Notes: generated from the letters alone by a model not told the origin. 64,000 bases of DNA from Meconema thalassinum (GCA_946902985.2 OX336388.2:1384553723-1384617722); one strand, 5' to 3'; shown: positions 9,362 through 21,389, counted from the first letter of the stretch. Numbers and translations are program-made.

Positions 9362-10923
9362 GGAGAAACACTTAAATTTTTAAAAACCAAACATAAGAAT
9401 TGGAGAGAATCTGCACAAGCAGGAAGCTGGCGTAGCGAGCTATGCTTGCCTTACTGGCCAGTTAGAATTAGCTATTAAAGCTAAGAGAGACTTTACCGAG
9501 TTGGCAACTAAGAGTTCTTGCTCAAATGCAACAAGTGGTGAAAACCCTATCACAAGATTTATTTGCATTAACGAGGGCATGAACCTAGGAAGAGTCAGGG
9601 AAGACAGGATCTTGCCTAACTGTAGTATTAGAGAAATGATGAGTCAAAGAAAAAAGGAACTTGAATTTATTTTAACAATGCACAAGAGCGTAATGAATTT
9701 AACAAATAAGTAGTAGTTTTTTGACAAATATATAAGTTAGACTTTATAACAAATGGGGTCACTGACCTCTGAAAAATCATCTAAAGTTTGCGCCAGGCAA
9801 TTAACATTTCTATTGGTTTCAAAACTTTATATATTTTAAAATCCTCGCAAGATTTTAAAAGAGAGAGGATAAAGTACAAAAGTTAAGTACAATTAAAGTG
9901 ATTAAAGTTAGACAGTAAATAGAGTACAAGGTGTGTACTTCAAGAAATTTCTGAGAAAATATCTTGAAAAGAGTAACAATTTCGAAAGTAACAACAACTA
10001 AAACAGGAAGAATAAAATAGAAGTTCCTAACTTCTTATATTTAAGCGGAATTACCTATTTTTAATAATTACACAAAGAGGGCAGGTCACTTACTGTGAAA
10101 CCTGAAGAGAAAGTCAAAAGGAAGGTTCTAGACCTCCTATATTTAAGTAGGAATCACGAGCCAAATGGGGCAAGATTCCCTTTCGTGAAACTTAGAAATA
10201 ACTCACTTATGAGTTGAAAGAATTGTATTCCCTAATTAGAAGGGCGAAACCATGTAAGTTTGAAACGTTTACCAGACACGTAGTTATACAGAAATTAATT
10301 AATTACATGTAAGCAAAAGTGGGAGGGCACGTCTTTAGAGTGACACCTCTTTGAAAAAGACCTAAAGTAACAATTTTATTATGGTTTGATAGTAAGGGGC
10401 TTAGGAAAGATCAACTGGGAAGGAAGGTAAAAGTTCATGGCCGTATTTATAATAATCGGACGAGCGCGACGCGGAAGAAATACTGAAAGAACACTGTTTT
10501 TCACTATAGTCTGTTGAAATGGATGAAAAGTTCACTGTAGTAGCGCAAAAGTTTATGGCAAAGAAAGTTATTGCAATTATGGAAAATGACTAGTTACACT
10601 GGATAGACGAGAGTCCATTGCTTGAGAAAGTTGTAGATTATCATTAAATACGCCAGAGAAAATTCCAACGGAGGAAGGAACATTAGCTATTGAGCAGTAA
10701 TTTATAAAGAAGATTCCTCATTTTTAAATAGTATTCCCACAAGTGAGTGGAAAATACATGACGGCACGACTTGTAGATAGAGTGCAGATTCTGGAAGGTT
10801 CCAGAACGATCCTAATATAAGAATGGGGCCAAAGTTATTCCAGCGGTGGAACGAGCTTAATATTTTATAGACAGTGGGTATTCAATAATATCCCACGTTG
10901 TGAGAAGGTCTCTCATTTAATAA
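9362..10923. other. Unassigned AT-rich region with diverged repeated motifs
   Basis: No protein frame of interest is present. Several stretches (near 9752, 10073, 10155, 10237 and 10315) share the shape of a purine-rich run with GGG, then 15-25 bases later GTGAAAC or similar, followed by an A-rich tail. The CCTATATTTAAGTAGGAAT-like block also recurs (near 10036 and 10138). This could be the untranslated leader of a decayed retroelement. Confidence 0.35.
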
Positions 10924-11547
10924 TGAGTAGATGTTGCCCTCCATGAGACAGGCCGCATTGTGACAGGCTGTCTACGTCCAACTTCTGTCGATAAGATCTT
11001 TCCGCTTATGGGAGTAGCACCTCCAGAAGTTAGAAGACAAGTAGTGGCAGAAGTAGAGAAGAAAAAGCAAGAAACAGATCCAAGACATCCAATGTATGGA
11101 CTTGATGTCTCTCCACCTAGGCTAAAATCAAGAAAGAGCTTCCTCCAAACAACAATATCAATTCATTCCTCAGCTGAAGCTCGCCGAATTGAACTTTGGA
11201 AAGCAAAATCTCCAGGAGGATTGTGGGAAATGAAGGAAAAGCCGGCAGCTGGCTACCACCTACAATACGAATCCTGGAAGACGCTAAACCGACTGAGAAC
11301 TGGTGTGAGTCGGTGCAAAAGCAATTTAATGAAGTGGGGATACAGTGCTGAAGAACTTTGTAGATGTGGTGAAAGACAAGACCCTGAGCACCTTCTGAAT
11401 TGCAGCATGTTATCAAGACCATGTACTATGCAGGACTTGATAGAAGCCAATGACTGTGCCATTCTAACAGTTGAACACTGGAGTAATGAAATTTAGTGTA
11501 ATTTATATGTATATATGTATGTGTTTTGGACTCGGATAAATAAATAA
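10924..11547 (+). mobile_element. 5'-truncated LINE with target-site duplication
   Basis: This short plus-strand LINE remnant is flanked by a 9 bp duplication, ATTTAATAA, at 10915-10923 and 11548-11556. It ends in a (TAAA)n-type tail after a short 3' UTR with TGTATATATGTATG. It is a typical product of incomplete reverse transcription, keeping only the C-terminal part of the ORF. Confidence 0.75.
10936..11496 (+). pseudogene. LINE ORF C-terminal fragment with cysteine knuckle
   Basis: The frame opens inside the element (RIVTGCLRPTSVDK) and runs to TAG/TAA at 11494-11496 without a break, about 185 codons. The C-terminal region has WKTLNRLRTGVSRCKSNL followed by CRCGERQDPEHLLNC, a C-x-C...H...C zinc-knuckle-like motif common after the RT domain of non-LTR elements. 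There is no endonuclease or RT core, so it cannot act alone. The clade is not certain. Confidence 0.75.
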
Positions 11548-11556
11548 ATTTAATAA

Positions 11557-12319
11557 GCATCAGAAATGCAGCTTTCACGAAGATTGGCTTAGACAGACAA
11601 AGCTCAATATGGAAAATCCCGCGAAGGATGATTATTGCCACAAATAAGTAATCTCACACTGCCTATAAATGATTATTAAAAGCATGTAGTTGTAAAAAGA
11701 CGGTGAGAATGAGGTTAAAACTTGAAGTCTGTACTTATCTTTGCTTCATGGTGATGATGAAGTTCCCCTTTGACGATTAAAGTTCCAACATGGCGTGGAA
11801 TCTAAAGAATGCCTCTTTAGTTCAGGAGGCTGGCTCTAGTTGAGCCTTGACTGACTAAGTCGACTGCCGACGTACAAGTGAGACCCACTCAGCGAAGCGC
11901 AGAGGGACCAGGAAAGGGAAAAGAGTGGGGGTAGGAGACAAAAGGAAAACATATAAGCATAACCAATATTGAAAAGTTAATTTTCTTGATAAGATGGTCT
12001 TCAAAGAGTTGATAGTAGGCGACACTATCGCAGCCTGGTGGGTGAAAAAATAGACGAAGTTCTCTTGATCACGGAGATGATAGCTGGCGATGGCGACGAG
12101 ATCTGGTGGCCAGATGGATAAGGAAGTCCTCTTGTACAGGGAAGAATTGAGGAACTTCAGGGATTCGCTGCTAGATGACGCTAGGTGGGTCATGGAAGAT
12201 ATATATCTAGAACAGACTCACGAATAACATGAGAACCCTAAACAGCAAAGAGAACATAGGATATCACTGTTGGTGTTTGAGAAAAAGGAAGGAATGAACA
12301 AGCAAAGAGCATTAAAAAT
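11557..12319. other. Unassigned spacer
   Basis: I see no recognisable gene or repeat here. The frames present are short and without motifs. Confidence 0.4.
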
Positions 12320-12905
12320 ATACTCTATCTTACCGTGTATTCCAAGAATACACCACACCTCGTGCTGTAGCGGTTAGGAAAAGAAAATTCTATGTCCAGG
12401 TGGAGGACGCCCAATCCTCACTTAGGAAAATAAAAGCCGGTGTACCGCAGGGCAGTGTCATTTCCCCCCCACCTTCTCAACGTCTATGTCACTGACATGC
12501 CCAAGACAAAAAACACTAGCCTCCACCTATATGCAGACGATACTGCTATTTCTACCACTTCCTGGAAAGGAGATAGAATTTCAATTAACCTCCAAGAAGC
12601 TCTAGATATACTCGAATCCTGGTTCGAGAAATGGAGAATTAAAATTAATGTAGATAAATATTCTGCCACGCCTTTTACTAAGAAACGTAAATTCACAGAC
12701 GTCCAGGATCTCACCTTTTTCGGCGAAGTAATAAGATGGCAAGAAGCTACTAAGTATCTGGGAACCACGCTAGACCGCGGCCTTACCTTTGCTAAGGAAG
12801 TTAAAAAGCGCGCCGACAGTGCAAAGGGCGTTCTAGCGCAACTCTGGCCTATCATTAAGGCCAGAAGTTCACTCGATGACTTTAGCAAACTCTTGGCTTA
12901 TCGTG
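12320..12905 (+). pseudogene. Jockey-like LINE RT fragment, left half
   Basis: This is part of a Jockey-type reverse transcriptase. From about 12325 a frame reads YRVFQEYTTPRAVAV and KIKAGVPQGSV, then breaks at a run of seven C at 12464-12470. The next frame continues LLNVYVTDMPKTKNTSLHLYADDTAI with the catalytic YADD at 12530-12541, then TKYLGTTLDRGLTF and LLAYR. Here the LINE stops and Helitron sequence starts. What looks like the continuation of the same LINE is found at 20017-20265, so the piece is one half of an interrupted copy. The frameshift, and a stop in the second half, make it dead. Confidence 0.85.
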
Positions 12906-13440
12906 AGATGGTGTGTGTCTGTCTGCCTGTGTGTTACTCAATAACGCAAGAACCACTGGTCCGATTTAAATGAAATTTTGCATGGATGTAGCTGAAATAC
13001 CAGTTTTTTTTCTTTTTTTCGTGTGGTCTCCTCAGAGACCTAGTGCAGGTCTTTCTATTCGACGCCCGTGGGCGACCTGCGCGTCGGGATGAGAGATGGA
13101 ATTGATTAAGGTGAATGAAATTGGAGAAGGATATGGAAGGAAGCGGCCGTGGCCTGTCAGAAGGTACCGTCCCAGCATTTGCCTGGTGTTGAAAATGGGA
13201 GACCACGGAAAACCATTTCAAGGACGGCCGACGGTGGGGCTCGAACCCACGCGTCTACCGAGTCAGCAGAGAGCTTGGCCCCATGACCTAACACTGCGCT
13301 TTAGCCAGCGTAGCCACTACTGTCGGTATACCAGGTTTACATATAGCATACTTTTAATTTCGATATTTTGCACAATTAAGAAATGGCGACCTTTTTAGTG
13401 ACGTCACTACACCCTTTGATTTAAAAATTTCATATTTCCA
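12906..13440 (+). mobile_element. Helitron-like repeat H0, left part
   Basis: The sequence from GAGATGGTGTGTGTCTG to CATATTTCCA matches 17203-17394 within Helitron H1, including GTGACGTCACTACACCC. It is interrupted by a SINE (about 13000-13326) and then by H1 itself. Its right-hand continuation begins at 17672. It therefore appears to be the 3' region of an older, related Helitron that landed in the Jockey-like LINE. Confidence 0.6.
13000..13326 (-). mobile_element. tRNA-derived SINE, family S2, copy a
   Basis: This minus-orientation SINE has an A-rich tail at the left (T-run 13003-13020) and a tRNA-like head at the right. Its B box reads GGGTTCGAGCC on the minus strand (13236-13248 region). 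The core contains a palindromic block around CGACGCCC...CGCGTCG (13058-13086), shared with copy b at 34735. It lies inside H0: the flanks ATACCAG (near 12995 and 13328) look like a short target duplication, and H1 at 17280 shows the uninterrupted arrangement. Confidence 0.75.
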
Positions 13441-16400
13441 TCTAATATATAAAAGTGAAAGTCTGTATGTATGTATGTATGTATATATGTTGGTTCCGTA
13501 TACAAATCTACACCGTTCCACCAATCTCAACCATATTTTGCATACACATAGTTTAGGACCCAGAAGGAACCGCTGGCTACATGAATTTTCGATAGTCTTT
13601 CTCATTCTTCTGATTTCGGCCCCTTTTCACTAAAAAACAGGCTAATTAAATCATAAAATATACTCATGAAGGAATGGCAAGGCAGATAGTTTCCATGGCA
13701 ACATAGCTCAAGTCGAGACACGGCCGACTTGATGCCAATTGCGCTCAGCACTACCGGTATAGAAAATGAGGATCTTTACTTGAAATCCCGTTAGTTACTC
13801 AACTGCTCACACAGCACTGTCAACCGAGTTTAGCATAACAAAGACTTGACACTATCTTCTTTCTACTATATATTTGTCAAATACCACTCACTCACTCACT
13901 CACTCATTCATTTATTCATCACGAACTCTCAGAAACCACCGAACGGATTGGAATCAAATCTGTATGCAGCTTCCTCAAGGGCCGCAAATGCCCACTAAGA
14001 GAGAAATTTTGGCTATTCAGGTTCTAAAGGGGTGTTAAGGGGGTAGACCTGCATTTAATTGAATAGCAATATCTCCCGATTGGTTTCATGGGGGGATGTG
14101 ATACTCGGCATATAAACTCATCATTAAAAATAAGAAGACATGTGTCTGAGGGTTTTTCGATGTGGTGTATATTATGAGGTGAAAGGGGTGAAAAGTGGGG
14201 ATTAAAAGATTCTTAACGGAGCGTGTGTCTCTTAAACGACATAGGCGAGGAGTTTGAAACACAGCGAAAAAAAAAACAACATAAAAAAGAAGTAAATATG
14301 TGTTCGACAGTTTTTTCATAAATCCAATTTAAGGGGCCCATGGGGAGAGATGAAATTCTGGGGGGGGGGGGAACAGGAAAGAAAGTGTCCAACTGATTGA
14401 CTGACTGGCTCACTCATCAAACTCAGAGGGAAAAAACTGCTTTAAAGTAAGTAAATAGCTGTTCGACAGTTTTTTTTTTTCATAAATCAAATTTAAGGGG
14501 TTCATGGGGAGGGGTGAAATTCTGAAAAAAGAAAATTGAAAGAAAATGTCCAGACTCACTCACTTACTCACTCACTCATCATCGCCTAGCCAATATTATT
14601 GAAGTTAGAAACATGACAGTTTGGGGATATGTTCATTGTAGGTCAAAACCGTCTACTAAGGGAGGATTTTCGGATATTCAGGTTCTAAAGGGGTCTTAAG
14701 GGGGTTAAACCTGCATTTCATTGAATAACAATATATCCCGATTGGTTTCATTGGGGGATGTGATACACGGCATATAAACTTATCATTAAAAAGTAACAAG
14801 ACACGTGTCTGAGGGTTTTTCGATGTGTTTATGAGGTTAAAGGGGTGAAAAGTGGGGATTGAAAGATTCCTAACGGAGCGTGTATCTCTTAAACGACATA
14901 GGCGAGGAGTTTGAAACTCAGCGGAAAAAAAATCAGCATAAAAATAAGTAAATATGTGTTTGACCGCTTTTCCATAAATCCAATTTAAGGGGCCCATGGG
15001 GAGGGGTGAAATTCGGGGGGGGGGGGGGACTGGAAAGAAAGTGTCCTAACTGATTGACTGACTGACTCACACATCAAACTCAGGGGGAAAAACTGCTTTA
15101 AAGTAAGTAAATAGCTTTTCGACAGTTTGTTTTTCAATCAAATTGAAGGGGTTCATCGGGAGGGGTGAAATTCTGAAGAAAAAATAAATTGAAAGGAAAT
15201 GTCCTGACTCATTCACTCACTCATCATCGCCCAGCCAAAAATATTGAAGTTGGAAACATGACATTTCGGGGATATGTTCGTTGTATGTCAAAACCGTACA
15301 CTAAGGGAGGTTTTTTGGATATTCGGGTTCTAAAGGGGTCTTAACGGGGTTAAACCTGCATTTCATTGAATATCAATATCTCACGAGTGGTTTCATTTGT
15401 GGATGTGATACTCGGCATATAATCTAATCATTAAAAATACGCAGACATGTGTCTAAGCGTTTTTCGATGTGGTGTATTATTATGAGGTGAAAGGGCTGAA
15501 AAGTGGGGGTTGAAGGATTCCTAATGGAGCGTGTAGGCCTATCTCTTAAACGACATAGGCGAGAAATTTGAAACTCAGCGAAGAAAAATCAGCTTAAAAA
15601 GTATGTAAATCGGTTTTCGACTGTTTTTTCATAAATTAATTTAAGGGGCCAATGGGGTGGGGCGAAATTCTGGGGGGGGGGGGGAAAGAGAAAGTGTCCT
15701 AACCGACTGACTCGGGGAAAAAGACAGCTTAAGAAATAAGTTAATAGGTGTTCAAGCGTTTTTTAATCAATCCAATTTAAGGGGCCCATGGGGAGGGGTG
15801 AAATTCTGGTAAAATAATTGAAAGAAAATGTCCTGTCTGACTCACTCACTCATCACGCCCAGCGAAAACTATTAAAGTTGGAAACATGAAATTTTGGGAA
15901 TATGTTCGCTGTATGTCGAAAACGTTAACTAAGGAATGATTTTTGTTTATTCGGGTTTTATAGACGTGTAAAGGGGGTAAACGTGCATTTCATTGAATAA
16001 CGATATCTCATGAGTTGTTTGTTTGGGGATGTGATATTCGGTATATAAACTAATCATTAAAAGTAATCTGACATATGTCTAAGGGTTTATCGATGTGGTG
16101 TATATTATGAGGTGAAAGGGGTGAAAATTGGGGGTTGAGGGATTCTTGACGGAGCGTGTATCTCTGAAACGACATAGGCGTGAAGTTTGAAATTCGGTGG
16201 GAAAAAACAGCTTAAAATGCAAGTAAATAGGTGTTCGAACGTTTTTTCATAAATCAAATTTAAGGGGCCCTTGGAGAGGGGTGAAATTCTGGAGGAAAAA
16301 AACAGGAAAGAAAGTGTCCTAACTGATTGACTCACTTACTCACTCATCAAACTCAGGGGGAAAACAGCTTTAAATAAGTAAATAGGTGTTTGACCGTTTG

Positions 16401-17671
16401 TTTCATAAATCCAATTTAAGGAGTTCATGGGGACGGGTGAAATTATCAAAAATAAATGAAAGGAAATGACCTGACTGACTCACTCACTCATCATCGCCCA
16501 GTCAAAATTATTGAAGTTAGAAACATGAAATTTTGGGGATATGTTCGTTGTATGTCGAAAACGTCCACTAAGGAAAGAGTTTTGGATATTCAGGTTCTAA
16601 AGAGGTGTTAAGGGGGTAAACGTGCTTTCCATTGAATAACAATATCTCACGAGTGGTTTCATATCGGGATGTGATACTTGGCACATATACTAATCATTAA
16701 AAATAAGCTGACACATGTCTTATGGTTTTTCGATGTAGTGTATATTATGAGGTGAAAGGGATGAAAAGTGGGGGTTGAAAGATTCCTAACTGAGCGTGTA
16801 TCTCTTAAACGACATAGGGAGGAGTCTGAAACTCGGAGGAAATCTATCAGCTTAAAAATAAATAAATAAATAAATGAATAAATAAATAAAATAAATAGGT
16901 GTTCGACCGTGTTTTCATAAATGCAATTTAAGGGGCATATGGGGAGGGGTGAACTTCTGGAAGAAAAACGTCCACTAAGGAAGGATTTTTGTATGTTTGC
17001 TCTCATCGACCAACCAAAACTATTTAAGTTAGAAGAATGATATTTTGGGGATATGTTTGTTTGTTGGGTGTCGAAAACGTCTACTAAGGAGGGATCTTTG
17101 GGTATTCAGGTTCTAAAGGGGTGTTAACGGGGTTAAACCTGCATTTCATTGAAAAACAATATGATACGGCTATGACGCGAGCGAAGCGAGGCTAAAATTG
17201 AGATGGTGTGTGTCTGTGTATTACTCAATCTCGCAAGTACCACCGGTCCGATTTACGTGAATTTTACATGGAAGTAGCTGATTTACCTGGTTAACATATA
17301 GGTTACTTTTGATTTCAATACTTTGCACTATTTAAAATGGCGACCATTTTAGTGACGTCACTACACCCTTTGGTTTCAAACTTTCATATTTCCATTTCAA
17401 ATAAAAAGAGAACGCTAAGAAATAGCAAACTTTTGATGGCATATGCGAGGTTTAAAACTACATATTCTATCCGAAAGGTATCTGCAAATGTTAGCGAGTA
17501 AAACCTAAATTTGTGCTATAAAACACGGTCAACGCCGAGCGGTGTAGTTGGACAAAATGTTCCATCCTTAATCTCCCTCTGCGCAGCACCTCGCCTATCC
17601 CCTGTTTTAACTGTCACCTTCACATTGTAATTTATTTATGACGCGTAGCGAAGCACGGGTACTTCAGCTAG
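13441..17671 (+). mobile_element. Non-autonomous Helitron H1 with canonical ends
   Basis: It starts with TC followed by TAATATATAAAAGTG and a (GTAT)n run, and ends with GCACGGGTACTTCAGCTAG. It lies between A13440 and T17672, the expected Helitron A/T insertion site. The host sequence on both sides (TTTCCA and TCAAATAAAAAGAG) is found uninterrupted at 17388-17410 and 17847-17870, which confirms the empty site. No Rep/helicase frame is present, so it would need a partner. The interior is mostly a tandem array, listed next. Confidence 0.85.
13960..17160 (+). repeat. Tandem array with a period of about 640 bp inside Helitron H1
   Basis: The anchor YCYACTAAG followed by TATTCRGGTTCTAAAGG recurs near 13991, 14651, 15296, 15924, 16563 and 17079. 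The spacings are 660, 645, 628, 639 and a shortened 516. Each unit has two diverged halves with poly-G runs, GGGGTGAAATTCTGG blocks and (ACTC)n stretches. Units differ by many substitutions, so the array is old or evolves fast. Nothing is encoded. Confidence 0.9.
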
Positions 17672-18025
17672 TATCAAATAAAAAGAGAACGCTAAGAAAT
17701 AGCAAACTTTTGATGGCACACATGACCTAGGAAATTTAATTTCCTATCCGAAAGGTCCTTATCACTTTTCGTGTATCTCCAACGGTTAGCGAGTAAAACC
17801 TACTTTTGTGACGTCACTACACTCTTTGGTTTCAAAACTTCATACTTCCATTTCAAATAAAAAGAGAACGTTAAGAAATAGCAAACTTTTGATGGTATAC
17901 ACGAGCTTTAGAATTTAATTTTCTATCCAAAATGTTCTTATCACTTTTCGTGTATCTCCAACGGTTAGCGAGTAAAACCTAAATTTGTGCAATAAAACAC
18001 GGTCAACACCGCGCGATGCAGTATA
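17672..18025 (+). mobile_element. Helitron-like repeat H0, right part
   Basis: This resumes the sequence cut by H1 (TCAAATAAAAAGAGAACG). It contains a tandem duplication of about 180 bp (units starting near 17674 and 17855) with CAAACTTTTGATGG and CCAACGGTTAGCGAG. The same motif is present once in H1 at 17397-17520. It stops at 18025 where Helitron H2 begins. Confidence 0.6.
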
Positions 18026-20025
18026 TCTGTACATGAATAAAAAGAAAATTTGTCTGTTTTTTTTTTCTGAATTTCAACGGAAATTTGAGTTATTTACATG
18101 TTTCAGACTGTTTTATGATAGATGCGCGCGAAAATAATGTTTTGGTCTGTCTGTTTGTTTGATTGTCTGTGGACAAATTTGTTCCCTTATAACTCGAGAA
18201 CGGCTGGGTGTATCAACGTACAATTCGGTACACTTATCCATCATAGACACGAAACTAATCATTGATGTAACTCTTCTCCGTACCTCTCATAAAAAGGGGC
18301 CTACCGCCTTAAATTACATGCTCAAATAGGAGTAGAAGGACGAGACAAAGCTCATTTTCAGGCCCTCAATGTGAGAGACAAAACTTGGGGGCCCTAAAGG
18401 GTCCCCGAAAACCAAATTTTTAGGCCATAAAACCAACCGTTGTTTGAGATATTCCCAGAAAACTAATTTCATTTTACAAACTAATGAACGAATGCAAGCC
18501 GGTAACCATGGCAACAGATTCTCAGAGGTCCATCTATTGCTGTAAGACGGCAGTTCCATTAATAACATTAGTGTAAAAGTTTGCAAACGGCTAGAAGGTT
18601 ATCACGGAACCAAATTACGCTGTAAAATTAATCAATACGTATAATGCGCTTAAGGGGGTCAGGGATACTCTAGAATTTTTCACGCGATTTACACCTGCGG
18701 GTGTGGTACGGCAGGTCTATTATATTCCTATCCCTATATTATATTATTATTATTAGTATTATATTATGGCGTACAACGACGAGACAAAGCCCCTCTGTGC
18801 CAGAAACAAAACTCGGGGGCCCTAAAGGGTCCTCGAAAACTACATTATAAGGCTCTAAAACCAACAGTTTCTGATATATTCCCAGAAAACTAATTTAATT
18901 TAATTTAACAAACCAATGAAGTAATGCAAATCGGTAACCATGACAACATTATCTCAAGGGGTGGCATCCAACTTTCCATCTATTTCTGTAAGAAGCAATG
19001 CCACTCCATTTATTACATTTCTGTGAAAGTTTGCAAATGGCTATAAGGTTATCACGGAACCAACGTAGACTGTATAATTCATTAATGCAATTAAGGGGGT
19101 CAAGGGGTAACCTAGATTTTTTTCATGCAATTTTTGCGTGCGACATACAGTACAGAAGGTCTATTATATCTCCAAACAGCAACATTATTATCAAAAATTC
19201 CTGAATTGAATCAGCTTTTTTTTTTGCGACTTTTAGGAATTTGGGCCATTTGAGGCTAAAGAACCTGAATTTTCATACACCACAAGTCTTTATAATTTAT
19301 GAAAGAGGTCTTCCTGTGTATGGGGACGTAACACAAGGTAGAGGGTCAATTTGTATGTGACGTGTATTGCGTTTCGTCTACAAGGCTATCAATTCTATTT
19401 CACGTCAGGAAGTACACGTTAGGTGAATTTAGTTTGAGAGCACATTTTAACTAATCTTTTTTTTTTTTTGTCGACATAAGGGTTCATCGTAAGGATGAAT
19501 TTTTGATACTGTGTGGTAGATATACCCATATTTTGGTATCTGGGTGATATGTTGTAGACAATAGAATTGTCTGTCTGTCTTTCTGTGTATCTTTATGTAC
19601 GCCTATAACTCGTGTTCGGATGCTTGGTGCATCGTAAAATTAGGTATGGTAAACATGAGTCAATACACCAAATATTTATAAAACACTTCACCGTACTTTT
19701 CATAGATAGAAGGTTGGATATAGGGAAAAACTTCTCAAAATACATGCTAAAATAGGCGATATATAAAAATTATCCTAGTAGGACGACCAAAGCATATGTT
19801 GCGCTTCTCAATGTGAGACACAAAATTCGCGAGTCTATAAGGGCTCTCCGAAAACCACATTTTAAGGCCCTTAATTTAACAGTGTGTGTGATATTCCCAG
19901 AAAACTAACTTCGTTCTGATAAACTTATGGAGGAATGACAAACCGCTAACCATTGCAACAGTAGCTCAATTGATAATATCTGGTGTTAACACCGAACACA
20001 GTTCGAAGAACGGGTACTTCTGCAA
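18026..20025 (+). mobile_element. Decayed non-autonomous Helitron H2
   Basis: The start TCTGTACATGAATAAAAAG after an A is a typical Helitron 5' end. The right end near 20005-20025 reads TTCGAAGAACGGGTACTTC, clearly related to the H1 terminus AGCGAAGCACGGGTACTTC, but the final CTAG is lost. Beyond it the Jockey-like LINE frame resumes. The interior has no helicase frame and consists of diverged tandem units. Confidence 0.65.
18330..20000 (+). repeat. Diverged tandem units of about 430 bp in Helitron H2
   Basis: Blocks with GGGGGCCCTAAAGGGTCC occur near 18387 and 18815, each followed by CCCAGAAAACTAATTT, GGTAACCATG and AAGGTTATCACGGAACC. A third, more worn block begins near 19785, ending AGAAAACTAACTTCG and CTAACCATTGCAACAG. 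Related sequence appears in Helitron H3 at 62200-62860. Confidence 0.75.
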
Positions 20026-20420
20026 GTTCAAAATAAAGCCTTGCGCATGATATCAGGAGCTCCCTGATTCGTGCGCAATGCCCAACTCCACGCTGAGTAC
20101 CAACTTCCGGTCATCAGCTGCCGTATCAAACAGCAGGCAGCCACTCTCTACAGAACAAAAAGAGGTAACTCCAACCCTCTAGTGAACAGGTTGGGTGATT
20201 ACCAAGCAACCGGGTGCCGCCACAAACGGCCCCGAATCCTTATCGAATGAATTTCAATAGCTACTACAGCTCTTAAAGACATTCACTCTTCAAAAAACGG
20301 CTCACCTGAGTCCCTTCCTTTTACTTTATTTTCTCTATAACTTCCAACTTAAGTATTTCAAGGTGCCCTGAGCACCAGGTCACATCCTGGCCAATTAAGA
20401 CACAAAGGTAATCACCCAAT
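20017..20420 (+). pseudogene. Jockey-like LINE RT fragment, right half and 3' UTR
   Basis: The frame starting near 20018 reads LLQVQNKALRMISGAP, then a stop where Jockey elements have Trp, then FVRNAQLHAEYQLPVI and on to about 20250. This is the RT C-terminal region expected downstream of the left half at 12320-12905, on the same strand. The stretch to about 20420 looks like its 3' UTR. It is dead by the in-frame stop and the 7 kb interruption. Confidence 0.75.
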
Positions 20421-20624
20421 ACCCTTATTCCAGTTCTGTTAGGCCCATACCGAATAATAGATATAGCGCTAGAGGCCATCTGGCTGACAGGCTATAATAA
20501 ATGCGCGCGTAGTCGGCTTCGCCGACTCCGCGTCGCCGCGTTCCAGACCAGACCAGGCTAGCAGCATTGTCTATCGCCCAGGATCCCAGGTAGGTTTGCC
20601 GACTCTGCCAACAAATAATAATTC
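20421..20624. other. GC-rich segment with a stem-loop
   Basis: This CpG-rich block stands out from the AT-rich surroundings. It has a perfect 7 bp stem AGTCGGC-TTC-GCCGACT near 20511-20527. A TATAATAAA-like stretch lies just upstream (20489). It might be part of an LTR or SINE promoter, but I cannot assign it. Confidence 0.35.
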
Positions 20625-20912
20625 TGATTCTAGGGCTGGAGCGGGGTACACTCAACCTCAAGAGGCAAAACTGAGAAGAGACGGGTTCGATTCCCATCTC
20701 GGCTATCCTAGAAGAGATCTTCCATTGTTTCCAATCTTCATTCCAGACAAATGCTGGGATGGTTCCTAACTTTATGCCAAGACTCTATTACAATTCACAC
20801 ACTACTACAGAAAACACAATAGCACAGGCTATCTGAAACAATCTACCTACGTATCTACAAATGGGGCATATGGCCTCGCTGCTCCGCCCCTTTAAACAAC
20901 AATAACTAACTA
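20625..20912 (+). mobile_element. tRNA-derived SINE, family S3, copy a
   Basis: The block GAGAAGAGACGGGTTCGATTCC has a good B box. It is followed by ATCCTAGAAG and a body ending GGCCTCGCTGCTCCGCCCC and AACAATAACTAACTAA. Similar sequence is found at 36330-36600 and 58225-58340, and the terminal part alone at 51005-51058. Confidence 0.65.
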
Positions 20913-21389
20913 ATATATCGCAAAGCCACTAAATGAATTAACAGAATCATTAACAACAAGAAAAGCTCTTGGAGGCTCGATTCTAATTTTGGGACACCAT
21001 CTTTACTTATTGGAACAGTATCAACAGGCTTTAAGCATATTTTACAAAATTCTCATTACGTTTTATTCTCATTATTCTGAGCCCTTTTATGTGTTTTTGA
21101 ATCAGATTTTTGTGATATATTTTGTAAAGATTTTTTCCCCTTCTTATACATTGTGCGGACATTGGCTTCAGAAATGGTTGTCAGAATAAAATAAAATATT
21201 TTTAGGTTTCATTACAAAATATATTTTCCAGAATCTATATCTATAGCTACAATATGTTACGTTTTAAACCCACATTTATTGTTTTGTATAGTTGTACATT
21301 CTCTAGGCGGAAGAAGATATTAAAATTGAAATATAATATGATCCACATACATTCGCCAAGTTGCCGGTTTCGTGGGTTCTGTATCCTCA
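20913..21389. other. Unassigned AT-rich spacer
   Basis: I see no element or gene. It ends at an 11-base C run near 21396. Confidence 0.4.

Noticed and set aside
14086..17006. Several frames of 65-115 codons on the minus strand
   Set aside because: The same frame recurs with shifts in each tandem unit (LxPLNxIYEK), and stops and indels differ between units, so it follows from the repeat and not from selection on a protein.
13960..17160. CRISPR-like array
   Set aside because: Units are about 640 bp, diverged and directly adjacent, without short repeats and unique spacers, and the DNA is clearly eukaryotic; the repeats belong to a Helitron.
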